A stretch of DNA of 64,000 nucleotides from Oscillospiraceae bacterium (GTDB taxonomy: Bacteria > Bacillota > Clostridia > Oscillospirales > CAG-272): assembly GCA_015064285.1 (NCBI GenBank), contig SVSN01000004.1:1-64000 (forward strand). Direction: 5' to 3'. The position numbers were made by a program, and so were the translations under genes. The notes beneath the pieces are model-generated. The model was not told where the DNA came from. It was given only the letters and a program-made list of their open reading frames with translations, and did not search any database. Shown one piece after another: positions 51,627 through 60,746 of the stretch. How positions within the stretch are numbered: position 1 is the stretch's first letter; every line of letters starts with the position of its first letter.

Positions 51627-53117
51627 TCACGGATGGAGCTTGGCGTAAGCATCCTTCAGTGCCGGATACAGCGTCCGGTAGATGCCGTAGTAGTGCATAT
51701 ACTGTTCGTGTGCCGCAGCATCGGGCTGGCAGGACGCACCGTCACGCACAGCTTTTTCGCAGCCTTCCTCTACGGAAGCGTACACACCGGCAGCGCATCC
51801 GCCCAGAATGGCCGCACCCAGTACCGCGCCTTCGCTGGACTGCATCAGCTTCACCGGTACACCGTACACATCGGTGAACATCTTCCGCCAGAAATCGCTC
51901 TTGGCACCGCCGCCGCAGAACGCCATGTCACTGCATTCGATATCGTTTTCCCGGAGCACTTCCAGGCAGTTGTACAGGGAGTAGGCAACCCCTTCCATCA
52001 CTGCACGGGCCATGTGTTCCTTCGTATGGATGGCAGACAGGCCGAAGAATACCCCTCTGGAACGGGCGTCCAGAATGGGGCTTCTTTCCCCCATCAGGTA
52101 AGGCAGGTAAATCAGATCGTCCGCACCGATGGGCAGCTTGTCACAGGCTGCGTCCAGCTCGGGATAGCTGTACTCGGAAGCCAGCTGACCACGGAACCAG
52201 TTCAGGGACAGTCCTGCCGCCAGAGTGCAGCCCATCACGTGCCACGCACCGGGTACCGCACAGCAGAAGGTGTGGATACGTCCCTGTTTGTCGATATGGA
52301 GATCCCTGGTGTGGGCAAATACTACACCGCTTGTACCGATGGTGGTGAAAGCTTTGCCTTCTTTACACACGCCGGTACCGATAGCCGCACAGGCATTGTC
52401 ACCGCCGCCCCCCGCAATGGGGATTCCGGCGCAAAGGCCAACCTTTTCTGCCACTTCCGGCAGCAGGTTTCCGGTCACATCCGGGCTTTCGTACACTTTG
52501 GGCAGCAGGCTCATGTCGATATCCAGCGCCCCGCAGACTTCCTCGCTCCAGTCCCGGTTGGCGATGTGCAGAAGCTGCATCCCGGAAGCATCGGACGCAT
52601 CGGTAGCGAAAGTACCGGCCAGCTTGTAGCGGATATAGTCCTTGGGCAGCAGAATATGACGTACCTTTGCCCAGATTTCCGGCTCGTTCTGCTGTACCCA
52701 CAGGATTTTTCCGGCGGTAAAGCCTTCCAGCGCAGGGTTGGCGGTGATCTCGATCAGCTTTTCTCTGCCCAGTCGGCGTTCGATTTCCTGACACTGTGCC
52801 GTGGTTCTGCCGTCACACCACAGGATCGCGTTGCGCAGCACATTGCAGTCTTCGTCCAGCAGCACCAGACCGTGCATCTGCCCGGACAGACCAATGGAAA
52901 CGATATCTTCCTTTCCCACGCCGCACTTTGCGGTTACGGCAGCAATGGATTCGGTCACTGCATTCCACCAGTCGGCGGGATCCTGTTCCGCCCAGCCGTT
53001 TTGAGGCTGATACAGGGGATACTCCACCGTAGCGGAGGCAATACCGTTTCCGGCTTCGTCAAACAGCATGGTTTTGGTACCCGATGTACCGATATCGATA
53101 CCCAGTAAATATTTCAT
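51627..53117 (-). CDS. xylB: Xylulokinase
   Basis: A 496-residue FGGY-family kinase of normal length. It has L-L-G-I-D-I-G-T-S-G-T-K (residues 4-15). G-L-S-G-Q-M-H-G-L-V-L-L-D is characteristic of xylulokinases, and P-K-D-Y-I-R-Y-K-L. The FGGY C-terminal block includes A-M-x-E-G-V-A-Y-S-L and C-G-G-G-A-K-S. It makes D-xylulose-5-phosphate for the pentose phosphate pathway. AAGGAG overlaps the end of the small upstream open frame. It is co-transcribed with the GH116 gene, implying that xylose or a xyloside is released and phosphorylated. No xylose isomerase of the classic type is nearby. Confidence 0.95.
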   Translation of the reverse strand: MKYLLGIDIGTSGTKTMLFDEAGNGIASATVEYPLYQPQNGWAEQDPADWWNAVTESIAAVTAKCGVGKEDIVSIGLSGQMHGLVLLDEDCNVLRNAILWCDGRTTAQCQEIERRLGREKLIEITANPALEGFTAGKILWVQQNEPEIWAKVRHILLPKDYIRYKLAGTFATDASDASGMQLLHIANRDWSEEVCGALDIDMSLLPKVYESPDVTGNLLPEVAEKVGLCAGIPIAGGGGDNACAAIGTGVCKEGKAFTTIGTSGVVFAHTRDLHIDKQGRIHTFCCAVPGAWHVMGCTLAAGLSLNWFRGQLASEYSYPELDAACDKLPIGADDLIYLPYLMGERSPILDARSRGVFFGLSAIHTKEHMARAVMEGVAYSLYNCLEVLRENDIECSDMAFCGGGAKSDFWRKMFTDVYGVPVKLMQSSEGAVLGAAILGGCAAGVYASVEEGCEKAVRDGASCQPDAAAHEQYMHYYGIYRTLYPALKDAYAKLHP

Positions 53118-53128
53118 AAAACAACTCC

Positions 53129-53299
53129 TTATTCTTTATCTATCCCATCCAGTACTTTTCTGTACGGCATGAGCATTCCTTCGTTCATTTTGTTTCCCAT
53201 TTTGGCGAGTACTTTCGGGTTCGCCAGCAGGGTGATGCTGTATTCCCCTTTGGAACTGCCGTTCAAAACCAGAATGTGTATGGGGTACCTTTCTGTCAT
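53129..53299 (-). CDS. 56-residue small protein coupled to GH116 and xylB
   Basis: A 56-codon frame starting with MTERYPIHILVLNG and ending MPYRKVLDGIDKE. Its ATG overlaps the GH116 stop as ATGA, and its stop lies 11 bp before the xylB start, so it fills the gap exactly. Lys, Met, Gly and Asn are common (K-M-G-N-K-M-N-E-G-M-L-M); it has no membrane segment. No family is recognised. It may be a genuine small protein of the operon, or the tail of a degenerate larger gene whose start is lost. The exact coupling favours translation. Confidence 0.5.
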   Translation of the reverse strand: MTERYPIHILVLNGSSKGEYSITLLANPKVLAKMGNKMNEGMLMPYRKVLDGIDKE

Positions 53300-55833
53300 C
53301 TGCCGGTCACTATAATGGTCTCTGCCGCTTCGGCATCCATCATCAGTTTTCCGGCCTCAAAAGTAAATGGAATACTCTGCCCGTCTGCCGTCACAGACTG
53401 CACTTCCGTATAATATGGCAGTTCCAGTGTCTGCAGGGACAGCTTTCCGGTGCATACGGTCAGTGTGGTGGTGTCCGCCGTCCGTTCATACCGCCCCCAT
53501 GCGGCATCTACAGCCCAGATGCTGCGGAAATCTCCGTCTACAATGGGGGAGAAGCCGATGGTCTTGTTCTGCATAGCAAAGCGGTAACCGCTCCATATGG
53601 GCATCAGCGCGAAGCTTGCCATACTGCGGGCATAGTTGGAACCGCATTCGATTTCGTTCCAGGGGTTCCGGTTGTATCCTCTGTACCGGTCGCGGATGGC
53701 TTTTACAATGGCTGTTCCTTCCTCGATCATCCCTTCGGAAATCATCAGTCCGGCAAGCGCATATTCAAAGCCATGCATGGATTCCTGCGCATAGGGAATC
53801 GGAATGGCGGGAGTTACCACATCCTTCGGATAGGAGCAGATGATGGCACCCGCTTCATCATTCAGGGCAAAGAGCCGGAATGTGTTGTAATGGGAACGCA
53901 TATCCGGCAGGAAATTGTTCTCATACAGACTCCGCAGGGCGGTGTGCAGCTGTTCCTTATCGTAGATTTCGCCGATGCCGCAGAGGTTGGCGTGCCACTG
54001 AGCAAGGCACTGGTCAATGATGCATCCGTCGCCGATCTGGTACTTGATTTCCCCGGATTCGCTGTTCCAGTAGTTGTCCGCACCAAAGGCATCCACCACG
54101 GATTTGTCGGTCAATGCAACCTTCTGGGCATACCAGCGTCCGTTGAACAGGTTCTCGTCGCACCACTTCTTCCCGGCTTCGTACAGGGCACGGTATTCTG
54201 CAGCGGTATCCGGTTCTCCCATCCGCTCAGCCATTTCCGCACCGCAGAGCAGAGCCGCCAGATAGAAGCCTTCCAGCCAGGATGAGGGGCCGAACAGTTC
54301 CATATCGAGAGTATGGTGCTGTCTGCCTTCCATCACACCGTCTTTGTCCGCATCCCAGCGGTCGGGGTTATGTTCACTCCATGCATACTCGATGGACTTT
54401 TTCACAGCAGGCCACAGTTTTTGCAGCCAGTTGTCATCCCCAAGCAGCTTCCATTCTCTGTAGGTCTTGATGACACCGCCCATCTGTCCGTCCACACAGG
54501 CACGGAAACCGCCCCGTTCTCTGCCCAGCGGCAGGGTCATCCGGAAGCTCATTCTGCCGTATTCATCCTGATTATAGGCAAAGTCGGTTTCCCGGATGGA
54601 ACGCTCCAGATTCGGGAACAGGAAGCACAGGGCGTAAGCGTAGTTCCACACATGGGTACAGGTACCCTCGCAGGAACCATGGTTTGTCCAGACCCCTTCC
54701 CATCCGTAGAATTCGCCGTTTTCCAGCCGCAGTACCGTGGGTGACTTCAGTACAGAAGTGGTAGCGGAGATGGCTTCGATCACCTCTTCCGGCAGAGTGG
54801 AGGCAAACAGTTCGTCGTGATACTGCTTTGTGCCATTCCACAGTCTGTCCCATTCTTTCAGGGCGTAGGCGGCAGAAGCATAAGAGTTCTCAAACAGGGT
54901 GGCATAATAGTTCTTCCACGTCACATCCACTTCATTGCCGTTTTCATCCTTTTTGGTGTACCGGCTCCAATAGTTGACACAGTTTGGGCGGCTCCAGGAA
55001 ATCACGTATCGGAAGTGCACGGTTTCCCCGGGTGCTGCGGTGCATTTGACGGCCAGGTTTGCCATATCGCCGTTGCCGGGAGTATCGTAAACACGGTTTT
55101 CATAGGTATACTGCTCTGTAAAATTACGCCAGTACCGTTCCAGACCGTCATGCCATCCGCCACGATACCAGTACTGCTGGTAAGATACCTGACCTGTGGT
55201 ATCGGCGGCAAGGGTCAGATCCCCATACACCGGATGATCCGGCGCAAATTTCACCTGCCGCAGGAACATGGCATGGATACTGCCGTCTGTCCGGTACTCG
55301 TTTACGGATTCGCCTGCCGGATCACCGCCATAGGGATTGCGCAAAGCAGCCCCCACGGTATATTCAAGCGTATCTTCGGTGGTATTGGTTACGGCATAAT
55401 CAAAGAAAGCGGCAGGAATGCTGGAATCCTTGTCATTCAGCGGAATGAGCGGACTCCATGCAGTCAGTCGGATGGTACCGGGGAAGCATTCGTCCGCAAA
55501 ATCCACTTCCGCAATGGGAAATTCCCCGGTAAAGGTACAGTTCCGGAAATGGGGGAAGCCTGCCATGGTAGCCGCAGACAAACCATCGCCGCCGCCCGTC
55601 AGTCCGGTGTTCACATCTCCGTTGATCACACGGGCATCCAGCAGTTCCCCGTTTTTCATGGCTTTGATGGCAAAATGGGAATTGCCGTTCAGACTGCCCT
55701 TGGCAGGACGGTTGTAGATTTCCCAGTCAATCAGCCGTCCGTTTCCGGCAAGACCGATGCACCCGGCGCCGATTCCGCCCAGCGGGAAGGATATTTCATT
55801 CAGCTCGTTTCCGCTAAATATAGTACGTTTCAT
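53296..55833 (-). CDS. GH116 family beta-glucosidase/beta-xylosidase
   Basis: An 845-residue protein of the bile-acid-glucosidase/GBA2 group (GH116). The N-terminal beta domain begins I-S-F-P-L-G-G-I-G-A-G-C-I-G (about 15-28). The (alpha/alpha)6 barrel carries H-G-S-C-E-G-T-C-T-H-V-W-N-Y with the likely nucleophile Glu near 388, and H-H-T-L-D-M-E-L-F-G-P-S-S-W with the likely acid/base Asp near 509. There is no signal peptide, so it is cytoplasmic. Members cleave beta-glucosides or beta-xylosides; linkage to xylB favours xylosides. It is first in the operon, and the small protein and xylB follow with ATGA coupling. Confidence 0.92.
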   Translation of the reverse strand: MKRTIFSGNELNEISFPLGGIGAGCIGLAGNGRLIDWEIYNRPAKGSLNGNSHFAIKAMKNGELLDARVINGDVNTGLTGGGDGLSAATMAGFPHFRNCTFTGEFPIAEVDFADECFPGTIRLTAWSPLIPLNDKDSSIPAAFFDYAVTNTTEDTLEYTVGAALRNPYGGDPAGESVNEYRTDGSIHAMFLRQVKFAPDHPVYGDLTLAADTTGQVSYQQYWYRGGWHDGLERYWRNFTEQYTYENRVYDTPGNGDMANLAVKCTAAPGETVHFRYVISWSRPNCVNYWSRYTKKDENGNEVDVTWKNYYATLFENSYASAAYALKEWDRLWNGTKQYHDELFASTLPEEVIEAISATTSVLKSPTVLRLENGEFYGWEGVWTNHGSCEGTCTHVWNYAYALCFLFPNLERSIRETDFAYNQDEYGRMSFRMTLPLGRERGGFRACVDGQMGGVIKTYREWKLLGDDNWLQKLWPAVKKSIEYAWSEHNPDRWDADKDGVMEGRQHHTLDMELFGPSSWLEGFYLAALLCGAEMAERMGEPDTAAEYRALYEAGKKWCDENLFNGRWYAQKVALTDKSVVDAFGADNYWNSESGEIKYQIGDGCIIDQCLAQWHANLCGIGEIYDKEQLHTALRSLYENNFLPDMRSHYNTFRLFALNDEAGAIICSYPKDVVTPAIPIPYAQESMHGFEYALAGLMISEGMIEEGTAIVKAIRDRYRGYNRNPWNEIECGSNYARSMASFALMPIWSGYRFAMQNKTIGFSPIVDGDFRSIWAVDAAWGRYERTADTTTLTVCTGKLSLQTLELPYYTEVQSVTADGQSIPFTFEAGKLMMDAEAAETIIVTGR

Positions 55834-55878
55834 ATACGCCTCCTCGTTTCAGACTGCATAGTTATTCATGTTAACCAT

Positions 55879-55907
55879 ATTATACCGGGATTTTGGGGAT
55901 TTGTAAA
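55879..55907 (-). promoter_or_regulatory. SigA-type promoter of the GH116-xylB operon
   Basis: Minus strand: TTTACA (55907-55902), 17 bp, TATAAT (55884-55879), 46 bp before the GH116 start; GAGGCG acts as ribosome site. Confidence 0.68.
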
Positions 55908-55916
55908 GACAAAACG

Positions 55917-55972
55917 CAAAAAAATTCCGCCGCAATGTGAGTCTTACTGTATAAGATACACTGCGGCAGATT
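55917..55972 (-). terminator. Rho-independent terminator of the 55999 lipoprotein gene
   Basis: On the minus strand CTGCCGCAGTGTATCTTA pairs with TAAGACTCACATTGCGGCGG (three mismatches), followed by AATTTTTTTG. It separates the gene from the GH116 operon. Confidence 0.78.
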
Positions 55973-55998
55973 TTTTATCCCAAAGTAGTATAAACTTC

Positions 55999-58311
55999 TC
56001 AGCTGTTTTCCGCCAGATACAGAGATACTCTGCTCTGGATCATGGAGGCACAGTCAGCGGCAGGCTTGTTTCCGTCCAGATAGGCAGACAGCTCTTCATT
56101 GATGATATTCAGTACATCCTCCGGCAGGGTGGTGTTGGTCATGGGAGCACCGACCGTATCCAGGAAAGTTTCGATATGTGCCCAGTCTGCGTCGGTCAGC
56201 CGGAACACTTCACCGTTTTCCAGTTCACTTTCATCCGGTGTATAGCCGGAACCCCAGGACATACCGCCGTCATAGTGGACAATGAACGTGGTATCCTTGT
56301 ATTCCTCTTTCATGGCTTCCAGATAGGAGCGCAGCATGGGAATTCCGTCACTGCCGCGCATTTCGTCCGCTGAATTGCTGCTGATTACTGCATCCCGTAT
56401 GAAGTTCCAGCAGAGCTCCGGATTGGCTGTGTCTGCCAGAATGGTGAAGGTGTTGATATAGCTGTTCAGCCGTACACCGCTGTATCCGTCACTGACAGGC
56501 GTACCGATCCATGCAGTATTGTCTTCGCCGAAATATACTTTTTCTTCCAGGAAGGAATTGACACCATGGTAGTACATAGTCGCTGCTGCCACTTTTCCGG
56601 TTTTGTAAGGGCCGTAGCGGTCTTCATTCTGGGTCATATAATAATCATCCGGCAGTTCTTTCGGCATCGTCTTCAGAAATTCCAGATAGGCAATAAACGC
56701 ATCCCCGTCAAAGGAACACTTTCCTGCTTCCATATCAATGAATGCCGCATAACCGCCTTCTCCCAGCAGGTTATATGCTGCGGAATTCTGTGTCATACCG
56801 GTCATGAATTCCACACCCTCCGGCAGATTCTTTATAAAGTCCACCATTTCTTCCACCGTCCAGCTGTCACGGTTTCCTACCATGGATTTGTTGGCAATGA
56901 CCGTATTCAGGCTGATGGACATGGGCAGGCCGTACAGCTTACCATCCCGCTGAAAGGTATTTTTCACACATCCCAGCAGATCGCTCTCCGGCAGCTTTGC
57001 ATCGGTTTTCAGGAAGGTGTACAGATCCAGAAACAGATCGTTTTCCAGCACCGCCCGGTACCCGGCATCCCGGTAATAACCGCAGATCATATCCGGGTGG
57101 TACAGACCGTTCAGAATATCACTGGCCAGCTTTGTATTCCCGGCGTCCGGATTATCTTCCGTGTTGTACCGGCTGTAATCTGTGGTAACAATCCGGGCAT
57201 CGGTGTGGTTCCGGTTGAATGCCACTACCAGTGTGGGAACATCATAATGGTTGGCGGTCATAGCCAGCTCAAGTACCTGAATCTGACTCAGGTCAATATC
57301 ATCTGCCTTATTGAATACCCCGAACCTGCGATCCCATGTGATCCGGTCATAGTACTGCAGCAGGAAACTGTCCGCATCTACCACCTTTACCATATCCAGA
57401 TCTCCGGTGATATCGGAGTTTTCAAAATGCATCAGCAGAGTTCCGTCCGTGTCTCCGGTGTTATAACCGTAAATACCGGTTTCGTTGTAGTAATATACTT
57501 CATAAGAAGGCCCGAAGAAAAAGCTGTCCGCACGGATATTTTCCGGAAGCGTGATCGGCTCGCCGATGGTTTTATTCCCCCGGTCAATGGGGGCAAACAC
57601 CTGTCCGCTGGTTCCGGTGACTTCATTGTAGCTCCAGTAGCTGACGTAGATACTGCCGTCTGTACTGGTATCCACACTGTTGATCCAGTTATCGGTCATG
57701 ATCGTGCATTCCAGTGTCAGATCCGGCTTCAGCACGGCGATTTCCTGCTCGGCAATCAGATATGTATACCCTTCCCCATCCCGGCAGATGTAATTCATAT
57801 AGAAGTATTCATTGGCGCTGGAGAAAAACGATGCCAGATTCTCCAGTGTCTGCACAGTTCCGTCGTCCATATTGATTTCCAGTGAAAAGGAGGACTGCAT
57901 AGTAGTCTCGTCCCACCTGTTGTCCAGAATCATGTAACCGCCGTCAAAGAGTGCCATAGTATTCACATACTCCCGGCCTTCGATCTTCTCCACTTTCAGT
58001 TCTCCGCCATCCATGGGGGAATAGCAAAGTACAGGGTACTGTTCGTAGAAATAGTCTTCCGATTCCCAGTCCCCTTCTTCATGATAATAGCTGCCGAGAA
58101 ATACAAAACAGTCATCCTTGATCCCAAGATAATCCTGCACATAATATTCCTCCGACAGTTCCAGATCCTCCCCCTTATATACGTGGGTCAGTACAACAGG
58201 CTTCTCAATCTGTTCCCCTTCTGCTATATCGTTGTTTTTCCCGCAGCCATGCAGTGTTCCTGCCGCCAGCAGTCCTGCCAGGAACAGTATCATCCCCTTT
58301 TTTCTATTCAT
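55999..58311 (-). CDS. Lipoprotein with N-terminal beta-propeller-like and C-terminal solute-binding domains
   Basis: A 770-residue secreted lipoprotein. The signal peptide ends L-H-G-C (Cys near 23). Residues ~40-370 are beta-rich repeats with alternating Asp/Gly turns and phrases such as D-G-S-I-Y-V-S-Y-W-S, like a beta propeller. From ~375 it is a solute-binding fold: L-E-L-A-M-T-A-N-H, D-G-K-L-Y-G-L-P, E-L-C-W-N-F-I-R-D-A, and a C-terminal L-N-I-I-N-E-E-L-S-A-Y. Similar fusions are known in Clostridia as putative sugar-binding lipoproteins. No transporter genes are adjacent. The start at 58311 is set by AGGGAGGATT just upstream; the longer frame has no ribosome site. Confidence 0.8.
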   Translation of the reverse strand: MNRKKGMILFLAGLLAAGTLHGCGKNNDIAEGEQIEKPVVLTHVYKGEDLELSEEYYVQDYLGIKDDCFVFLGSYYHEEGDWESEDYFYEQYPVLCYSPMDGGELKVEKIEGREYVNTMALFDGGYMILDNRWDETTMQSSFSLEINMDDGTVQTLENLASFFSSANEYFYMNYICRDGEGYTYLIAEQEIAVLKPDLTLECTIMTDNWINSVDTSTDGSIYVSYWSYNEVTGTSGQVFAPIDRGNKTIGEPITLPENIRADSFFFGPSYEVYYYNETGIYGYNTGDTDGTLLMHFENSDITGDLDMVKVVDADSFLLQYYDRITWDRRFGVFNKADDIDLSQIQVLELAMTANHYDVPTLVVAFNRNHTDARIVTTDYSRYNTEDNPDAGNTKLASDILNGLYHPDMICGYYRDAGYRAVLENDLFLDLYTFLKTDAKLPESDLLGCVKNTFQRDGKLYGLPMSISLNTVIANKSMVGNRDSWTVEEMVDFIKNLPEGVEFMTGMTQNSAAYNLLGEGGYAAFIDMEAGKCSFDGDAFIAYLEFLKTMPKELPDDYYMTQNEDRYGPYKTGKVAAATMYYHGVNSFLEEKVYFGEDNTAWIGTPVSDGYSGVRLNSYINTFTILADTANPELCWNFIRDAVISSNSADEMRGSDGIPMLRSYLEAMKEEYKDTTFIVHYDGGMSWGSGYTPDESELENGEVFRLTDADWAHIETFLDTVGAPMTNTTLPEDVLNIINEELSAYLDGNKPAADCASMIQSRVSLYLAENS

Positions 58312-58387
58312 AATAATCCTCCCTGCAGATGTTTCTGTATATGGAATCCATGCCGTTTCAAATGACACATGAAGTATATCTGAATGT

Positions 58388-58416
58388 ATTGTATCACATC
58401 GTTTCGACATTTGCAA
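58388..58416 (-). promoter_or_regulatory. SigA-type promoter of the 55999 lipoprotein gene
   Basis: Minus strand: TTGCAA (58416-58411), 17 bp, TACAAT (58393-58388). The 314-bp divergent gap 58312-58625 holds this and the 58559 promoter; the AT-rich centre (58430-58555) shows nothing else. Confidence 0.68.
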
Positions 58417-58558
58417 TACTTATTATCGTATCTTAATAAATCTTCAGGAAATCTTAATCTTCTGTTTTGTTTTCCGGCTCTGGCATTATACAGCCAAAAG
58501 CTACATATGTACTTTTAATACTAATTATCAATTTTTATTATCTTTTTATTTATCTCTA

Positions 58559-58587
58559 TTGACGATTTTGTAAAAACATGATATAAT
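58559..58587 (+). promoter_or_regulatory. SigA-type promoter of the 58626 lipoprotein gene
   Basis: TTGACG (58559-58564), 17 bp, TATAAT (58582-58587), then CAGGAGG before the start at 58626. Confidence 0.75.
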
Positions 58588-58625
58588 TCAGTTAACCTTA
58601 ATAACCAAGTATTCAGGAGGTAATT

Positions 58626-60149
58626 ATGCGGCATTCCAGATTTTTGATCTGCCTGTTGGCAGCACTGTTGATCGTTCCGAACTTTGCATCTTGTTCGGAC
58701 AAAGGAGGAAACGAAACCACCTCTGATACAGCTTCTGCCGTGGACACAAGTCCTGCAGAAGAAACAGAAGAAGTGGATCCCTTTGCTGGTTTTGATTATG
58801 AAGGACGGGATTTCCGGATCTGGACCAGTATTAATGCGGCTGCTGTTTCTCTTGGGAATTCCAACTATATGATCCAGGGACCTGAAGAACTGACAGGGGA
58901 TGCGGCACCGGATGCTGCATATGAACGGAACCTGAAAGTGCAGGAACTGCTGAATGTAAACTTCCAGTACGAACAGCTGGACAACCGGTACGACCAGGTC
59001 AAGGAAACCGTCCGGAAATTCGTGATGGCAGGGGATAATGTATATGAGCTGATCATCAACGATATGTACGGTACAGCATCCCTGACACTGGAGAATATGT
59101 TCTATAATGTCCTGGACGGCAAGCATTTCGATTTCTCCCAGCCCTGGTGGTACGATGATTTCATGAGCGATGTTTCCATCAACTCCAACTACCAGTTCAT
59201 GCTGGGCGGTGACTATTTCATCGACATTCTCCGCTGCTCTCATTGTCTGTTCTACAACAAGTCCCTGTATGAAAAGATGTACGGAGACAGTGACGGACTG
59301 TATGACATCGTTCTGGCAGGTGACTGGACGCTGGAAAAGCTGAACCAGGTTATGGAAGAATCCTATCTGGATCTGAACGGTAACGGAGAAAAGGATATTG
59401 ACGACCAGTTCGGCTATGTTTCCTTTGAAATCTGGGGTTCCATGATTCCCTTCCTGATCAGTTCCGATCCCAACTACATCGACCGCGACGACCATGGATA
59501 TCCCTATATCACCATGAACAACGAACAGTCCATTCTGCTTCTGGATGAGCTGTATGATCTGTATGTGGAAGGCGATGGTGCCTGGGTAGCCAACGGCATC
59601 ACCGAAGAGATTGCCGTAACCACCTTCACCTCCGGCAGATCCATGTTCGTTGGTTATCAGAGACTGGGTTCTCTGGAAAACGCCACCGTACGTGAAATGG
59701 AAGACGGTCTGGGCGTAATTCCCTATCCCAAGCTCAGCGATCAGCAGGAATGGTACATCACCAGTACCCACGACACCTGCGAAATCGGTCTGATCCCCAT
59801 GACTGTAGCACCCGATGATCTGGATTACATCAGTGCCGTTGTGGAAGTACTTTGCCGGGAAACATACAGATCGGTTCTGCCGGTTTACTATGAATCTTCC
59901 CTGAAGATGAAGTACACCCGCGATGACACCTCTGCCCAGATGATCGATATCGTACACGACAACATCGGTAACTCCTTCGCTATGGCATACAATCCCTCTC
60001 TGAATGAAATCTTCCTGAGCGGTACATTCAGCACAGACAATATCTCCGCAGGAAAAAAAGATTTCGCTTCCTCCTATGCCAAGAGAGAACCGGCTGCCAT
60101 TGCCAATCTGCAGAAAATCATCGAAGATTTCGAAGCAAAAACAAACTGA
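58626..60149 (+). CDS. Extracellular solute-binding lipoprotein (third paralogue)
   Basis: A 507-residue lipoprotein distantly related to the pair at 12558 and 14243. It has a signal peptide with a lipobox-like F-A-S-C (Cys23), a Thr/Glu-rich tether to ~55, then a family-1 binding fold with D-Y-E-G-R-D-F-R-I-W and H-C-L-F-Y-N-K-S-L-Y-E-K. Near residue 249, D-L-N-G-N-G-E-K-D-I-D-D is again an EF-hand-like calcium loop. Position -3 of the lipobox is Phe rather than Leu, slightly unusual. It is divergent from another lipoprotein gene; no permease is linked. Probable ligand: oligosaccharide. Confidence 0.85.
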   Translation: MRHSRFLICLLAALLIVPNFASCSDKGGNETTSDTASAVDTSPAEETEEVDPFAGFDYEGRDFRIWTSINAAAVSLGNSNYMIQGPEELTGDAAPDAAYERNLKVQELLNVNFQYEQLDNRYDQVKETVRKFVMAGDNVYELIINDMYGTASLTLENMFYNVLDGKHFDFSQPWWYDDFMSDVSINSNYQFMLGGDYFIDILRCSHCLFYNKSLYEKMYGDSDGLYDIVLAGDWTLEKLNQVMEESYLDLNGNGEKDIDDQFGYVSFEIWGSMIPFLISSDPNYIDRDDHGYPYITMNNEQSILLLDELYDLYVEGDGAWVANGITEEIAVTTFTSGRSMFVGYQRLGSLENATVREMEDGLGVIPYPKLSDQQEWYITSTHDTCEIGLIPMTVAPDDLDYISAVVEVLCRETYRSVLPVYYESSLKMKYTRDDTSAQMIDIVHDNIGNSFAMAYNPSLNEIFLSGTFSTDNISAGKKDFASSYAKREPAAIANLQKIIEDFEAKTN

Positions 60150-60156
60150 AACAAAA

Positions 60157-60188
60157 AAGGACAGGGTTCAGGCTCTGTCCTTTCTTTT
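60157..60188 (+). terminator. Rho-independent terminator
   Basis: AAAGGACAG pairs with CTGTCCTTT, loop GGTTCAGGCT, followed by CTTTTTTC. It lies 8 bp after the lipoprotein gene. Confidence 0.85.
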
Positions 60189-60236
60189 TTCATAAAAACA
60201 AAAAGCATGGCGTTTTATACCATGCTTTCTTTTTTA

Positions 60237-60683
60237 TCAGTACAGCAGATTGGTGTATATGTAGTATACCGCAAACAGCACACTGGCAATTACCATGGCG
60301 GAGACGATCATCATCATGGTCAGATACTTGTACAGCAGAACAACTGCAAACAGGAACAGACACAGGGCAAACAGCATAGCAGGTGTCATGTAGTAGCGTC
60401 GTGTATCTACTTTCTTTACCAGAGACCATACGAAATATCCAAGAGATACAGCACATACGGCACCGAATACCCATGTCAGCCAGGGACATACACTGAACAC
60501 AAAAGTAAACTCTCTGGTGGAATCGGCACGAACGAAATCCAGAAGACTGCCAATGATGATATCCGCCAGCAGGATGATCAGTACGCGGAAAGTCACCACT
60601 GTCATCGCTTCTTCCTTTGACAGGCGCTTACCGCTTGTATTGTTATTCATGATCGAATTATGCTTCGCCATATCCATTTTCAT
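60237..60683 (-). CDS. Small membrane protein with four helices, unknown
   Basis: A 148-residue protein. The N-terminal ~25 residues are polar and Asn/Lys rich. Four transmembrane helices follow (about 29-48, 61-86, 99-118, 122-145), ending in a short tail YTNLLY. No family is recognised. Alternative starts exist at 60677 and 60671; none has a strong ribosome site, so the start is uncertain. It follows rsmE by 63 bp on the same strand and probably shares its transcript. Confidence 0.6.
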   Translation of the reverse strand: MKMDMAKHNSIMNNNTSGKRLSKEEAMTVVTFRVLIILLADIIIGSLLDFVRADSTREFTFVFSVCPWLTWVFGAVCAVSLGYFVWSLVKKVDTRRYYMTPAMLFALCLFLFAVVLLYKYLTMMMIVSAMVIASVLFAVYYIYTNLLY

Positions 60684-60746
60684 GTGACCGCATCCGGAGA
60701 TGGGTCGCTCCTTTCCAGTGAGAACAATTTATGTGGACAGATGTAT

